Assembly: GCF_000337375.1 (NCBI RefSeq)
Contig: NZ_AOJG01000030.1
Coordinates: forward strand, 230,804-274,482
From: Halorubrum lipolyticum DSM 21995
GTDB lineage: Archaea; Halobacteriota; Halobacteria; Halobacteriales; Haloferacaceae
Reading direction: 5' to 3'
DNA length: 43,679 bases
Part shown: piece by piece, positions 15,531 to 23,218 of the stretch
Numbering within the stretch: the stretch's first letter is position 1
How the letters are laid out: each line of letters starts with the position of its first letter
Position numbers and translations under genes: made by a program
The notes under the pieces: model-generated
Database searches by the model: none
What the model saw: the letters and a program-made list of their open reading frames with translations, nothing else
Told to the model about the DNA's origin: nothing

Positions 15531-16826
15531 TCAGCGATCCGGAATCGCGCCCCGTTTTTTCAGCTCGGCGATGTCGCCGTCGCCGTAGCCGTACTCGCCG
15601 AGGACCGCCTCCGTGTGCTCGCCGAGCGACGGCGGGTGCCGGCGGACCGTCGTCGGCGTCCGCGAGAAGTGCATCGGCGAGCCCGGTACCCGCATCGGTC
15701 CGGCGGTCGGGTGGTCGAACTCGGCGACCATGTCCCGCGCGGCCAGCTGCGGGTCGTCGAACACCTCCGCCATGTCGCGGACGGCGCTCGCGGGGACGCC
15801 GCCCTCCTCGAGCCGGTCGAGCGCGTCCTCGGTCGCGAGCTCCGCGAAGGCGGCGTCGAGCGCGGGGTCGAGCGCGTCGCGGTTCCGCACGCGCTTCTCG
15901 TTGGTCTCGAACCGCTCGTCGGCCAGCAGGTCGGGGCGGTCAAGCGCCTCGCAGAGCCGGGGCCAAAACGGGTCGGAGGCGCAGGCGACGACGACGTAGC
16001 CGTCGCGCGTCTCGAACGCCTGATACGGAGCGATGTTCGGGTGTTTGCTCCCCATCCGCCCCGGCGGCTCGCCGCTCGCGAAGTAGTTCGCCGCCATGTA
16101 GCTGGTCCACGCGGCCTGCCCGTCGAGCAGGCTCACGTCGATCTTCTGGCCCGTGCCGTCGCCGAGTTCGCGCTCCAAGAGCGCCGCGAGGACCGCCTGC
16201 GTCGCGTACATCCCGGCGCCGACGTCGGCGAGCGCGACGCCGATCCGGACCGGCGCGCCGCCCTCGACGCCCGTGATCGACATGAAGCCGCCGCGCGCCT
16301 GCATCATGATGTCGTAGGCCGGCTTGTCGCGGTCGGGCCCCCACTCGCCGTACCCGGAGATACCGCAGTAGATCAGCTCGGGGTTCTCCTCCGCGAGGTC
16401 CGGGTAATCGAGGTTCCACTCGGCCATCTTCCCGACCCGAAAGTTCTCGACGAGCACGTCGGCCTCGCAGGCGAGGTCGCGGAACACCGCCCGCCCGGCC
16501 TCGCTCGCGAGGTTCAGCTCGACGGAGCGCTTGTTGCGGTTGACGCTCGCGTAGTAGGCGCTCTGGGCGCCGTCGTTCTCTCCCGTGCCGTCGTTCCTGT
16601 CCGCTCCGTCGCCCACGTCGCCGGCGTCGCCCTCGCCGAACGCGGGCGGGCGCCACGTCCGCGTCTGGTCGCCCTCGCCCGGGCGCTCGACCTTGATCAC
16701 CTCGGCGCCGAGGTCGCCGAGCTGCATGGTGCAGAAGGGCCCCACCAGCACCCGCGAGGCGTCGAGCACGGTGAGCCCGTCGAGCGGTCCCGTCTCGCCG
16801 GCGGGGTCGCGCGCCTCACCGACCAC
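15531..16826 (-). CDS. Class III (CaiB/BaiF) CoA-transferase
   Basis: The 431-residue enzyme moves CoA between carboxylic acids through an aspartyl-CoA intermediate. Family marks are LDGLTVLDASRVLVGPFCTMQLGDLGAEVIKVERPGEGD, NRNKRSVELNL, DVLVENFRVGKM and the catalytic Asp D172 in KPAYDIMMQARGG, then ETRDGYVVVACASDPFW. A Gly/Asp-rich insert at about residues 62-87 is not usual in the family. It converges on the lyase gene. Substrates cannot be read; haloarchaeal relatives include succinyl-CoA:mesaconate CoA-transferase, but that is not established here. Confidence 0.9.
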   Translation of the reverse strand: MVGEARDPAGETGPLDGLTVLDASRVLVGPFCTMQLGDLGAEVIKVERPGEGDQTRTWRPPAFGEGDAGDVGDGADRNDGTGENDGAQSAYYASVNRNKRSVELNLASEAGRAVFRDLACEADVLVENFRVGKMAEWNLDYPDLAEENPELIYCGISGYGEWGPDRDKPAYDIMMQARGGFMSITGVEGGAPVRIGVALADVGAGMYATQAVLAALLERELGDGTGQKIDVSLLDGQAAWTSYMAANYFASGEPPGRMGSKHPNIAPYQAFETRDGYVVVACASDPFWPRLCEALDRPDLLADERFETNEKRVRNRDALDPALDAAFAELATEDALDRLEEGGVPASAVRDMAEVFDDPQLAARDMVAEFDHPTAGPMRVPGSPMHFSRTPTTVRRHPPSLGEHTEAVLGEYGYGDGDIAELKKRGAIPDR

Positions 16827-17002
16827 GCGGGATCACCCTCGAGCTCCGTCGCCGTGTCGCGTCCATGTCCCCAGACTCGCACGGGCGGGTTATGAGCCTC
16901 CCGGCGAGGCCGGGCGCCTCCGCTCGGTCGATCCCCGGTTCCCCGCCGGCGACGCACGCCGCGTCGCCAACGGTTAAACCGCACCGCGCCGATCGGCCCC
17001 GT

Positions 17003-17797
17003 ATGGATCTCGACATCGAGGGCAACGTCGCGCTGACGACGGCATCGAGCAGCGGCCTCGGCTTCGCGTCCGCCCGGGCGCTCGTCCGCGAGGGCGCGAA
17101 CGTGGTCGTCAACGGCCGCGACGCCGACCGCCTCGCGGAGGCGAAGGCGGACCTAGAGGACGAAGCGGCCGGCGACGCCCGCGTCGTCGCCGTCGAGGGC
17201 GACATCACGGAACCGGACGACCTCGACCGGCTCGTCGAGACGACCCTCGACGAGTTCGGGCGGCTCGACCACCTCGTCACGTCGGCGGGGGGACCGCCCT
17301 CGGGCGCGTTCCTCGACACCGACGACGAGGACTGGGAGGAGGCCTACGAGCTGCTCGTGATGAGCGTCGTCCGGCTCGCGCGGACGTGCGCCGAGCCCCT
17401 CGCCGACGGCGACGGCGGCACCATCGTCACCATCGCCTCGCGGTCGGTGAAGGAGGCGATCGACGGGCTGGTGCTCTCGAACTCGGTGCGGATGAGCGTC
17501 GTCGGCTTGGAGAAGACGCTCTCGAAGGAGCTCGGGCCGGACGTGCGCGCGAACGCGGTGTTACCCGGCTCTCACGAGACGAGCCGGATCCGAGAGCTGA
17601 TCGACCAGGCGATCGAGCGCGGCGAGTACGACTCCTACGAGGAGGGGCTCGCCGACTGGGTCGACAACCCGCTCGACCGCATCGGCGACCCGATCGAGCT
17701 CGGGAACACGGTCGCGTTCCTCTCCTCGCCGCGCTCCGGGTACGTGAACGGGCAGGCCGTCGTCATCGACGGCGGCGGCGGGAGTTCCAACCTGTAG
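17003..17797 (+). CDS. SDR-family protein with altered catalytic dyad
   Basis: The 264-residue protein has a Rossmann fold with a variant nucleotide loop TTASSSGLGFASA, VVVNGRD, a DIT motif at about residues 67-69 and HLVTSAGGPPSG. The C-terminal GNTVAFLSSPRSGYVNGQAVVIDGG is typical of 3-oxoacyl-ACP-reductase-like SDRs. The usual Tyr-x3-Lys is missing: the aligned segment is LVLSNSVRMSVVGLEKTL, with Ser159 and Arg163 at the expected places. This matches a recognised divergent SDR group with an SN-x2-R motif, whose chemistry is unclear. The ATG at 17003 is chosen to begin at the fold; it is 176 bases from the divergent CoA-transferase gene. Confidence 0.88.
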   Translation: MDLDIEGNVALTTASSSGLGFASARALVREGANVVVNGRDADRLAEAKADLEDEAAGDARVVAVEGDITEPDDLDRLVETTLDEFGRLDHLVTSAGGPPSGAFLDTDDEDWEEAYELLVMSVVRLARTCAEPLADGDGGTIVTIASRSVKEAIDGLVLSNSVRMSVVGLEKTLSKELGPDVRANAVLPGSHETSRIRELIDQAIERGEYDSYEEGLADWVDNPLDRIGDPIELGNTVAFLSSPRSGYVNGQAVVIDGGGGSSNL

Positions 17798-17898
17798 TCG
17801 ACGTGTCCCCGCCTCGGCCCGGGGGATCGCCTCCGCGCCCCGCGCCACCCGCCCGCTACCGCAACCGTCAACCGGCGGGCTCGCCACGGTCCGCGTAG

Positions 17899-18822
17899 AT
17901 GGAGGTCCTCCTCCGGCTGTCGGGGTTGCTCGCGCTGCTCCTCGCGGGGACCGGCCTCCGGCGCGTCGGCGTCCTCGACGCGGACCGCACGGAGCTGCTC
18001 AACCGGACCGCGTACTACGTCGCGCTCCCGGCGCTGGTGTTCGTCGCGACCTACGACCAGGCGATCGGCGACGTGGTCTCGTGGGAACTGCTCGTCGCCG
18101 TGATGGCCACGCTGCTCGGGACCGTGCTCGTCGCGTCCGTCGTCCACCGGAACCGCTCGCCGAGCGCGCGCCGCAGCGTCGCGGTCGTCCAGTCGTACCA
18201 CTCGAACCTGGGCTACCTCGGCGTCCCGCTCGTCGCGGCGACGTTCGACGCCGAGGTGACCGCGATCGCGAGCGTCATCCTGGGGATCGGCGCGCTGGTG
18301 CAGGTGCCGCTGACGGTACTCCTGTTGGTGTCGATGAACGGGGCGAGCGCCGAGGGCGCGCTGGGGCGGCACCTCCGGTCGCTCGCGGGCAACCCCGTCC
18401 TCATCGCGCTCGTCGCCGGCATGGCGATCGGCGGGTTCGAGCTCGGCGTGCCGACCGCGGCCGCGACCGCCCTCGACTGGGTCGGGTCGCTGGCGCTCCC
18501 GCTCGCGCTGCTCTGCGTCGGCGCAACACTCCAGGTCGACTCCTCGACGATCGACCGGAGGGCGACCGCGTCGGTCGTCGCGCTCAAGGTGGCGTGTATG
18601 CCCGCGATCGCGTGGGGCGCCTTCGCGCTGCTCGGCGTCGACGCCGCGACGCTCACCGCCGGCGTCGTGATGCTCGGGACGCCGACCGCGGTGTCGACGT
18701 ACGTGTTCGCGACCGAGCTCGGCGGCGACGCCGGGTTCGCCTCGCTGAACGTGTTCGTCACGACGGTCGCGTCGGTCGCGTCGCTGACCCTGCTGATCGA
18801 GCTGGTCGGGACGGCGGTGTGA
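17899..18822 (+). CDS. AEC-family (auxin efflux carrier-like) transporter
   Basis: The 307-residue membrane protein has about ten helices in two inverted five-helix halves. AEC marks include the early LLLAGTGLRRVGVLDADRTELLNRTAYYVALPALVFVATYD, the QSYHSNLGYLGVPL segment near residues 98-111 and LPLALLCVGATLQ near 200. Characterised bacterial AEC proteins move malate, malonate or other small organic acids, or are exporters of unknown cargo. With the CoA-transferase, lyase, cupin and FAH genes around it, an organic-acid cargo is a reasonable inference. Confidence 0.9.
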   Translation: MEVLLRLSGLLALLLAGTGLRRVGVLDADRTELLNRTAYYVALPALVFVATYDQAIGDVVSWELLVAVMATLLGTVLVASVVHRNRSPSARRSVAVVQSYHSNLGYLGVPLVAATFDAEVTAIASVILGIGALVQVPLTVLLLVSMNGASAEGALGRHLRSLAGNPVLIALVAGMAIGGFELGVPTAAATALDWVGSLALPLALLCVGATLQVDSSTIDRRATASVVALKVACMPAIAWGAFALLGVDAATLTAGVVMLGTPTAVSTYVFATELGGDAGFASLNVFVTTVASVASLTLLIELVGTAV

Positions 18823-18907
18823 GCGGCGGAGGCGGGAGCGACCGGAACGCGAGGCGTGTCCCGCCGCGACCCGAACGGATTTGCTCCGGGGCGCTCACGG
18901 ACGACCC

Positions 18908-19255
18908 ATGGAACACGTCGCGTTCGACGACGCGGAGACGTACGAGCCGGACGACGGGTGGGCGCGCGCCGCGCTGGCGGGAAGCGACCGCTTCTCCTTC
19001 GAGTGGTTCGAGAAACCGGCGGGCCACTCCTCGCCGATGCACGACCACGAGAACGAGCAGGTGTGCGTCTGTCTGGAGGGCGAGCTCGTCGTCCACACCG
19101 AGGCGGAGTCCGTCGCGTTGGAGACGTACGACTCGGTGCACCTCGACGCGTGGGAGTCGCACCGCGTCGAGAACCGGACCGACGAACGCGCGGTCGGCCT
19201 CGACGTGTTCGCGCCGGGCCGGGGCTTCGACTTCTGGACGGACCGGGAGGAGTGA
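18908..19255 (+). CDS. Cupin-domain protein (115 aa)
   Basis: This single-domain cupin has motif 1 in GHSSPMHDHENEQVCVCLEGEL, giving putative metal ligands H45, H47 and E50, and motif 2 around YDSVHLDAWESHRVEN (H85). A CVC pair sits in the barrel strand. Small cupins of this type are metal-dependent isomerases, decarboxylases or sensors; the actual reaction is not readable. Its stop shares one base with the ATG of the FAH-family gene (TGATG), so the two are coupled and probably act in one pathway. Confidence 0.88.
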   Translation: MEHVAFDDAETYEPDDGWARAALAGSDRFSFEWFEKPAGHSSPMHDHENEQVCVCLEGELVVHTEAESVALETYDSVHLDAWESHRVENRTDERAVGLDVFAPGRGFDFWTDREE

Positions 19256-20175
19256 TGTCGGGAGACGCGTCGCGGTCGGGAGCGGGCGCGGAGGCGAACG
19301 ATGCAGAGGCGCTCCGGCTCGCTCGGACCGTCGAGGGGCGACCCCTGCTCGGCGACGAGGGCGGCTTCGTCCCGCTCGGAGCGACCGGGATCGACGGGGT
19401 CGACGACGCGCTCGGGGCGGCGACCGGAGCGGCGGCGTCCGGAACGGCGGCGTCCGGAACGGCGGCGTCCGGAGCGTCGACGCTCCCGTCGATCGACGAC
19501 CTGCCCGCGACGCGGACGCCGGCGGAGCGCCTCTCGTTCGGCGTCCCGTTCGACCCCGGGAAGCTGTGGGGGATCGGGCTCAACTACGCCGACCACGCGA
19601 CCGACCTCGACGCGGTCCGGCCCGCGGAGCCCGCGAGCTTCATGCAGCCGTCGACGGCGCTGACCGCGCCCGGCGGCCCGATCCGGCTGCCGCCGACCGA
19701 GGAGACGTCTCGGGTCACGGCGGAGGCGGAGCTGGGGCTCGTGATCGGTCGGACCTGCACCGACGTCGACGAGGCCGACTTCGGCGACGTGGTCGCCGGA
19801 GTCGTCCCCGTCATCGACGTGACAGCCGAGGACGTGCTCCAGCGCAACCCGCGGTTCCTCACCCGCGCGAAGAGCTACGACACGTTCCTCCTCGTCGGCC
19901 CGTGGGTGTCGGTCCCGGTCAGCGTCGACCGCCTCGCAGGAACGACCGTTCGGACCGTGATCAACGGCGTGACGGTCGCGGAGAACACCGTCGACCGGAT
20001 GCTGTTCCCGCCTGAAGAGCTCGTGAGCGTCCACTCGCGCGTGATGACGCTGGAGCGCGGGGACCTCATCTCGACGGGAACGCCCGGCGCGGGCGTGATC
20101 GAGGCCGGCGACACGGTCCGCGCTGAGGTCGACGGCGTGGGAGCGCTGGCGGCCGACGTGGTCGGCGGCGAGTGA
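19255..20175 (+). CDS. Fumarylacetoacetate hydrolase-family protein
   Basis: This 306-residue cytoplasmic enzyme has the FAH fold in residues 85-306. GIGLNYADHATD precedes the metal ligands E157 and E159 in TAEAELGLVIG, then VIDVTAEDVLQRNPRFLTRAKSYDTFLLVGPW and DLISTGTPGAG. Family members hydrolyse or decarboxylate 2-oxo diacids and acylpyruvates (acylpyruvase, oxaloacetate decarboxylase, homoprotocatechuate isomerase). The N-terminal 80 residues form a weak domain containing a threefold AASGT repeat (residues 60-75, repeated at DNA level around 19432-19470). It is coupled to the cupin gene by a one-base overlap. Confidence 0.88.
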   Translation: MSGDASRSGAGAEANDAEALRLARTVEGRPLLGDEGGFVPLGATGIDGVDDALGAATGAAASGTAASGTAASGASTLPSIDDLPATRTPAERLSFGVPFDPGKLWGIGLNYADHATDLDAVRPAEPASFMQPSTALTAPGGPIRLPPTEETSRVTAEAELGLVIGRTCTDVDEADFGDVVAGVVPVIDVTAEDVLQRNPRFLTRAKSYDTFLLVGPWVSVPVSVDRLAGTTVRTVINGVTVAENTVDRMLFPPEELVSVHSRVMTLERGDLISTGTPGAGVIEAGDTVRAEVDGVGALAADVVGGE

Positions 20176-20237
20176 AGAGTAAAGGGTGAGCGAGGGGTTC
20201 GGAAGTGAACGGGGCGGGACGAAGCGGTGCCCGATTG

Positions 20238-20402
20238 TCAGGCCGGCAGCGTGTCGATCCCGTTGATCTCGACGTAGCCGTAGCCGCACTCGGGGCAGCG
20301 CCACTTCGTCTTCTCGCCGAGGTGGAGCGTCATCGCCGCGGTCCGGTAGAACGACTGCGTCTCTCCGCACGAGGGACAGTCCACGTCCTTTTCGAGCGCC
20401 AT
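20238..20402 (-). CDS. Zinc-ribbon microprotein with two CPxCG motifs (54 aa)
   Basis: The 54-residue protein contains CPSCG (C9, C12) and CPECG (C36, C39), a perfect Cys4 zinc-ribbon layout, with a short basic middle (LHLGEKTKWR) and the ending YGYVEINGIDTLPA. Haloarchaea have many such CPxCG microproteins; one in Haloferax volcanii has been studied structurally, and phenotypes in biofilm formation and swarming are reported for the group. The role here is unknown. The ATG at 20402 is the only start giving both motifs. It lies between the convergent FAH gene and the repeat element. Confidence 0.82.
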   Translation of the reverse strand: MALEKDVDCPSCGETQSFYRTAAMTLHLGEKTKWRCPECGYGYVEINGIDTLPA

Positions 20403-20456
20403 GTGCGCGGATCCGTCCGGCGCGGTTTTGAAGCTACTGATCCGCCGGTTGTACCC

Positions 20457-20803
20457 GGTTGATCGTTTTTAAACCGTTACTGACGGAGCGGCGGTGAACG
20501 CCTCCAAATCCCCACCCGCAACCGCTGGAAGACGTTCCTGCTCGCTTCGCTGCGCGGGCTGCGACTTCCATGGTCCCGCTCGCTCCCTCCGGTCGCTCGC
20601 GAGACCGCAGCCTCACGCCTCCCCAGCCTCGCGGCGACCGAAGGGAGCCGCGTCCCTCGCGCGGTCGGTTCGCGGCCCTGCGGGCCGCTCACCGGCACGC
20701 AGGGAGGCGCGTCGCACCTCTTGCAGCCGGCGGCAAGCCGCCGGCGACGCCACCGCAGATTTATTTATAAATAGTCGTTTCCGTCCTCTCGATCGCTTAT
20801 AAA
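20457..20803 (-). repeat. Structured intergenic element, copy A
   Basis: Read on the minus strand, this gene-free stretch has conserved blocks: CCGCGCGAGGGA (20664-20653), GAGGCTGGGGAGGCGTGAGG (20630-20611), GGAGGGAGCGAGC (20590-20578), CGCGCAGCGA (20556-20547), TGGGGATTTGGAGG (20514-20501) and CGATCAACC (20465-20457). All recur in the same order in copy B at 30191-30573. Hairpins include 20726-20745 (9-bp arms), 20672-20688 (7-bp arms) and 20630-20635 with 20647-20652. Two TATA-like boxes lie at 20760-20774 and 20789-20803. No convincing protein is encoded; the open frames across it are low-complexity. It may be a multicopy structured RNA or a small non-autonomous mobile element. Confidence 0.7.
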
Positions 20804-20821
20804 TAACTCTCGCCGCGATCC

Positions 20822-22624
20822 CTACTTTTCGTCCACGTGCCGGACCTCGCTGGCGACGCCGCGCGTCGACTCGACCATCTCCGGGCCGGACATCTCCGCG
20901 CGGCCGACCGCGAACGCCTTCGGCCCCTCGATGACGACCTCGTCGCCGACGCGGATGTCGTCGTCCGCGTCGACGACGCCGGGCGCCAAGACGGAGCCGT
21001 GCGGGACGAACGGGTCGATCTGAACGCGCTTGGTGGGCGCGTCGCTCGCGAGCCAGCGGCGCGCGCCGGCGAGGGTAAAGGAGAGCGTGCCGTACTGCGG
21101 CACCATCGTCGCGAGCTGCTCGCCCGGCTCGCCCTCGCGGCCGGCGTCGGGGTCGTCGCCCCACACCTGTAGTTTGGGGTAGCGCCCGGTGGTCCGAATG
21201 TCGGCCTCGCCCGGCCCGCCGAACAGGTCGTCGCCCGCGCCGTCGCCGAGCAGGTAATCGGCGAGGGCGCGGACCGTGTTGTGCTCGCGCTCGCGCTTGC
21301 TGTAGGCGGGCTCGCCCTGTAAGGCGGCGTTCAGCTCCCCGAGCGACTCGTCGCTCGTCGGGTGACCGACGCAGGTGTACTCGAAGGGCACGTCGATCGC
21401 GGGGTCGCGCTCGACGCGCTCGCAGATCTCGCGGTAGCCGTCCTCGGGGACGTGCGCGACGACGCGGGAGTAGTCGGTCCGCTCCAGGTACCGGCGGAGC
21501 ACCTCGGCGACGAAGCCGATCTCGTCCTCGCTCCAGTCGCCGGTGACGACCGCGTCGTAGTGCTGTGCCGGGTAGGTCGTCTCCAGCTCCTGGGGCACCA
21601 CGCCGATCGGCGAGGTCATCGAGACGGTGTGGCCGCGCCACTGGATCGCGTCGTGGAACTGGCCGTGGCTCTGGGAGTCGCTGTACGGCTTCGTGGCCGA
21701 GCAGGGCACGAGGACGAGCGGCTGGTCGGAAAAGCGGTTCCGGTACCGGCTCGTCACCCGGTCGGCGAACCGCCGGATCTCGACGCGGTCCAGCGTCTCC
21801 GCGGTCGCCGCGGTCACCTCGGCGTCGCGCATCAGGGGCGTCCGCTGTTCGAGGTACCCCCACTGATCGTCGAACTCGCGGAACGCCGCCGTGAGCCACT
21901 GCTCGTGGCGCGTCTGCCCCTCGATGTAGTCCCGGAGGCGACCCGCCCGAACGCGCTCACGGACCCGCCGGAGCTCGGCCCGGAGCGCGTTGACGTTGTG
22001 CTCGGCGCAGTCGGCGCGCGTGAACTCCTCGCGGGGCCCCGCGCAGGCGGGACAGGCGCACGGCAGCTCGTCGAGGTCCTCGAGGAAGTGCTCAGCGTCG
22101 GCGGTGCAGTACATCCCTTCCGTCCCCTTCGTCCGCGCGAGCGTCGCGTCCACGAGGTCGACGCCGGCGTACGCGAGGAGCGCGACGTTACGGGGCGTGG
22201 CGACGCCCGACAGCGTGAGTGCGGTGTCGGCCGGGAGGGTTTCTTTCGCCGCCACGACCGCGTCGCGGAACGCCTCGCCGTGGCCGACGAACCCGGAGGC
22301 GTCCGCGAGGACGTACGCGTCGGCGCCCACGTCGCGGGCGCTCTCGCTGTCGACGACCGCGGCGGCGGGGAAGTCGGGATCGGGGTGGTCGACCGCGAAC
22401 GACTCGCGGACCTCCTCCCGGGTGCCCGCGGGAAACGCCCGGTGCGGCAGGACGGTGAGCGACGCCTCGTCGCCGTCCGGGACCTCGCGGTCGCCGGCCC
22501 AGAGGCTGCCCGCGTCCGCCAAGAACGGGTCCGCGAGCGCCGGCGTCGTCACCGGGTCGGCGAGTCGGAGCTCGCCGAGCCGGGCGGCACCGTCGCGCTC
22601 GTGGACCTCGAAGTACTCGGTCAT
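20822..22624 (-). CDS. arcS: Archaeosine synthase (TgtA2/ArcS)
   Basis: ArcS acts after TgtA on preQ0-modified tRNA at position 15 of the D-loop to form archaeosine. The 600-residue product has an N-terminal TGT-like barrel that lacks the transglycosylase catalytic residues, a Cys cluster (LPCACPACAGP) near residue 195, the ArcS-specific PCSATKPYSDSQSHGQF motif at about 305-325 and a C-terminal PUA domain (about 515-595, KRVQIDPFVPHGSVLAPGVV...KAFAVGRAEM). The ATG at 22624 starts the barrel sequence MTEYFEVHERDG; an upstream in-frame ATG at 22714 adds a basic tail and is rejected. tgtA lies one gene away on the same strand. Confidence 0.95.
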   Translation of the reverse strand: MTEYFEVHERDGAARLGELRLADPVTTPALADPFLADAGSLWAGDREVPDGDEASLTVLPHRAFPAGTREEVRESFAVDHPDPDFPAAAVVDSESARDVGADAYVLADASGFVGHGEAFRDAVVAAKETLPADTALTLSGVATPRNVALLAYAGVDLVDATLARTKGTEGMYCTADAEHFLEDLDELPCACPACAGPREEFTRADCAEHNVNALRAELRRVRERVRAGRLRDYIEGQTRHEQWLTAAFREFDDQWGYLEQRTPLMRDAEVTAATAETLDRVEIRRFADRVTSRYRNRFSDQPLVLVPCSATKPYSDSQSHGQFHDAIQWRGHTVSMTSPIGVVPQELETTYPAQHYDAVVTGDWSEDEIGFVAEVLRRYLERTDYSRVVAHVPEDGYREICERVERDPAIDVPFEYTCVGHPTSDESLGELNAALQGEPAYSKREREHNTVRALADYLLGDGAGDDLFGGPGEADIRTTGRYPKLQVWGDDPDAGREGEPGEQLATMVPQYGTLSFTLAGARRWLASDAPTKRVQIDPFVPHGSVLAPGVVDADDDIRVGDEVVIEGPKAFAVGRAEMSGPEMVESTRGVASEVRHVDEK

Positions 22625-22748
22625 ACTCCTCCTCGCGGGGGGACGGTCAATTCTCTTGTGTTCCGCGACCGCGGGGGAAGGACCCTCGTCGCCCCGCCGT
22701 CGGTCGCGCGGCACCTACTGTTTAGGTCCCCCACGCCCTACGATCCGC

Positions 22749-23201
22749 ATGGAGATCACCGGCCCGTGGGACCGCGAGCGCGTCGACGAGTTCCTCGACG
22801 GGGCGAAGATTCCGGTCCGCATCGGCTGTCGCACCCCGAGCGACGCCCCGTGGATCGTCTCGCTGTGGTTCTCGTGGGACGGCGCGGTCAACTGCGCGAC
22901 GAGCGCGAGCGCCGACCTCGCCGACTTCCTCGCGCACGACGACCGCGTCTCGTTCGAGGTGTCGACGAACGATCCCCCGTATAAAGGGGTGAGGGGCCGG
23001 GGGCGCGCGACGGTGACGCCGGACGCCGACAAGGAACAGCTTCGCGCGCTGTTGGAGCGGTATCTCGGCGGCGTCGACAACCCGACCGGCGACCGGCTCC
23101 TCCGACCGGAACGCGAGGAGGTCCGGGTGCGGATCGAGCCGGAGCGGCTGCACTCGTGGGACTACAGCGAGCGGATGGACCCGAAAGAGAAAGACCGCTG
23201 A
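22749..23201 (+). CDS. Pyridoxamine 5'-phosphate oxidase-family (split-barrel flavoprotein) protein
   Basis: The 150-residue product is a PPOX-type split barrel: IPVRIGCRTPSDAPWIVSLWFSWDGAVNCATSASADLADFLAHDDRVSFEVSTND, then a strand GRGRATVTP and a C-terminal helix-strand pair. The family binds FMN, F420 or heme; short haloarchaeal members have no assigned substrate. A TGTTTAGG box lies about 28 bases before the ATG. It sits between arcS and tgtA but on the opposite strand, so it is not in the archaeosine operon. PPYK is written with an AT-rich TATAAA. Confidence 0.85.
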   Translation: MEITGPWDRERVDEFLDGAKIPVRIGCRTPSDAPWIVSLWFSWDGAVNCATSASADLADFLAHDDRVSFEVSTNDPPYKGVRGRGRATVTPDADKEQLRALLERYLGGVDNPTGDRLLRPEREEVRVRIEPERLHSWDYSERMDPKEKDR

Positions 23202-23218
23202 CCGCCGCCCCCGCGTTC

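Noticed and set aside
20434-20802. Small open frames across structured element copy A
   Set aside because: Their peptides are Arg/Ser/Gly-rich and follow the hairpins and repeat blocks; copy B gives unrelated peptides, so coding is not what is conserved.
22625-22714. N-terminal extension of ArcS
   Set aside because: The extra 30 residues are basic and unlike the family; the conserved protein starts at the ATG at 22624.
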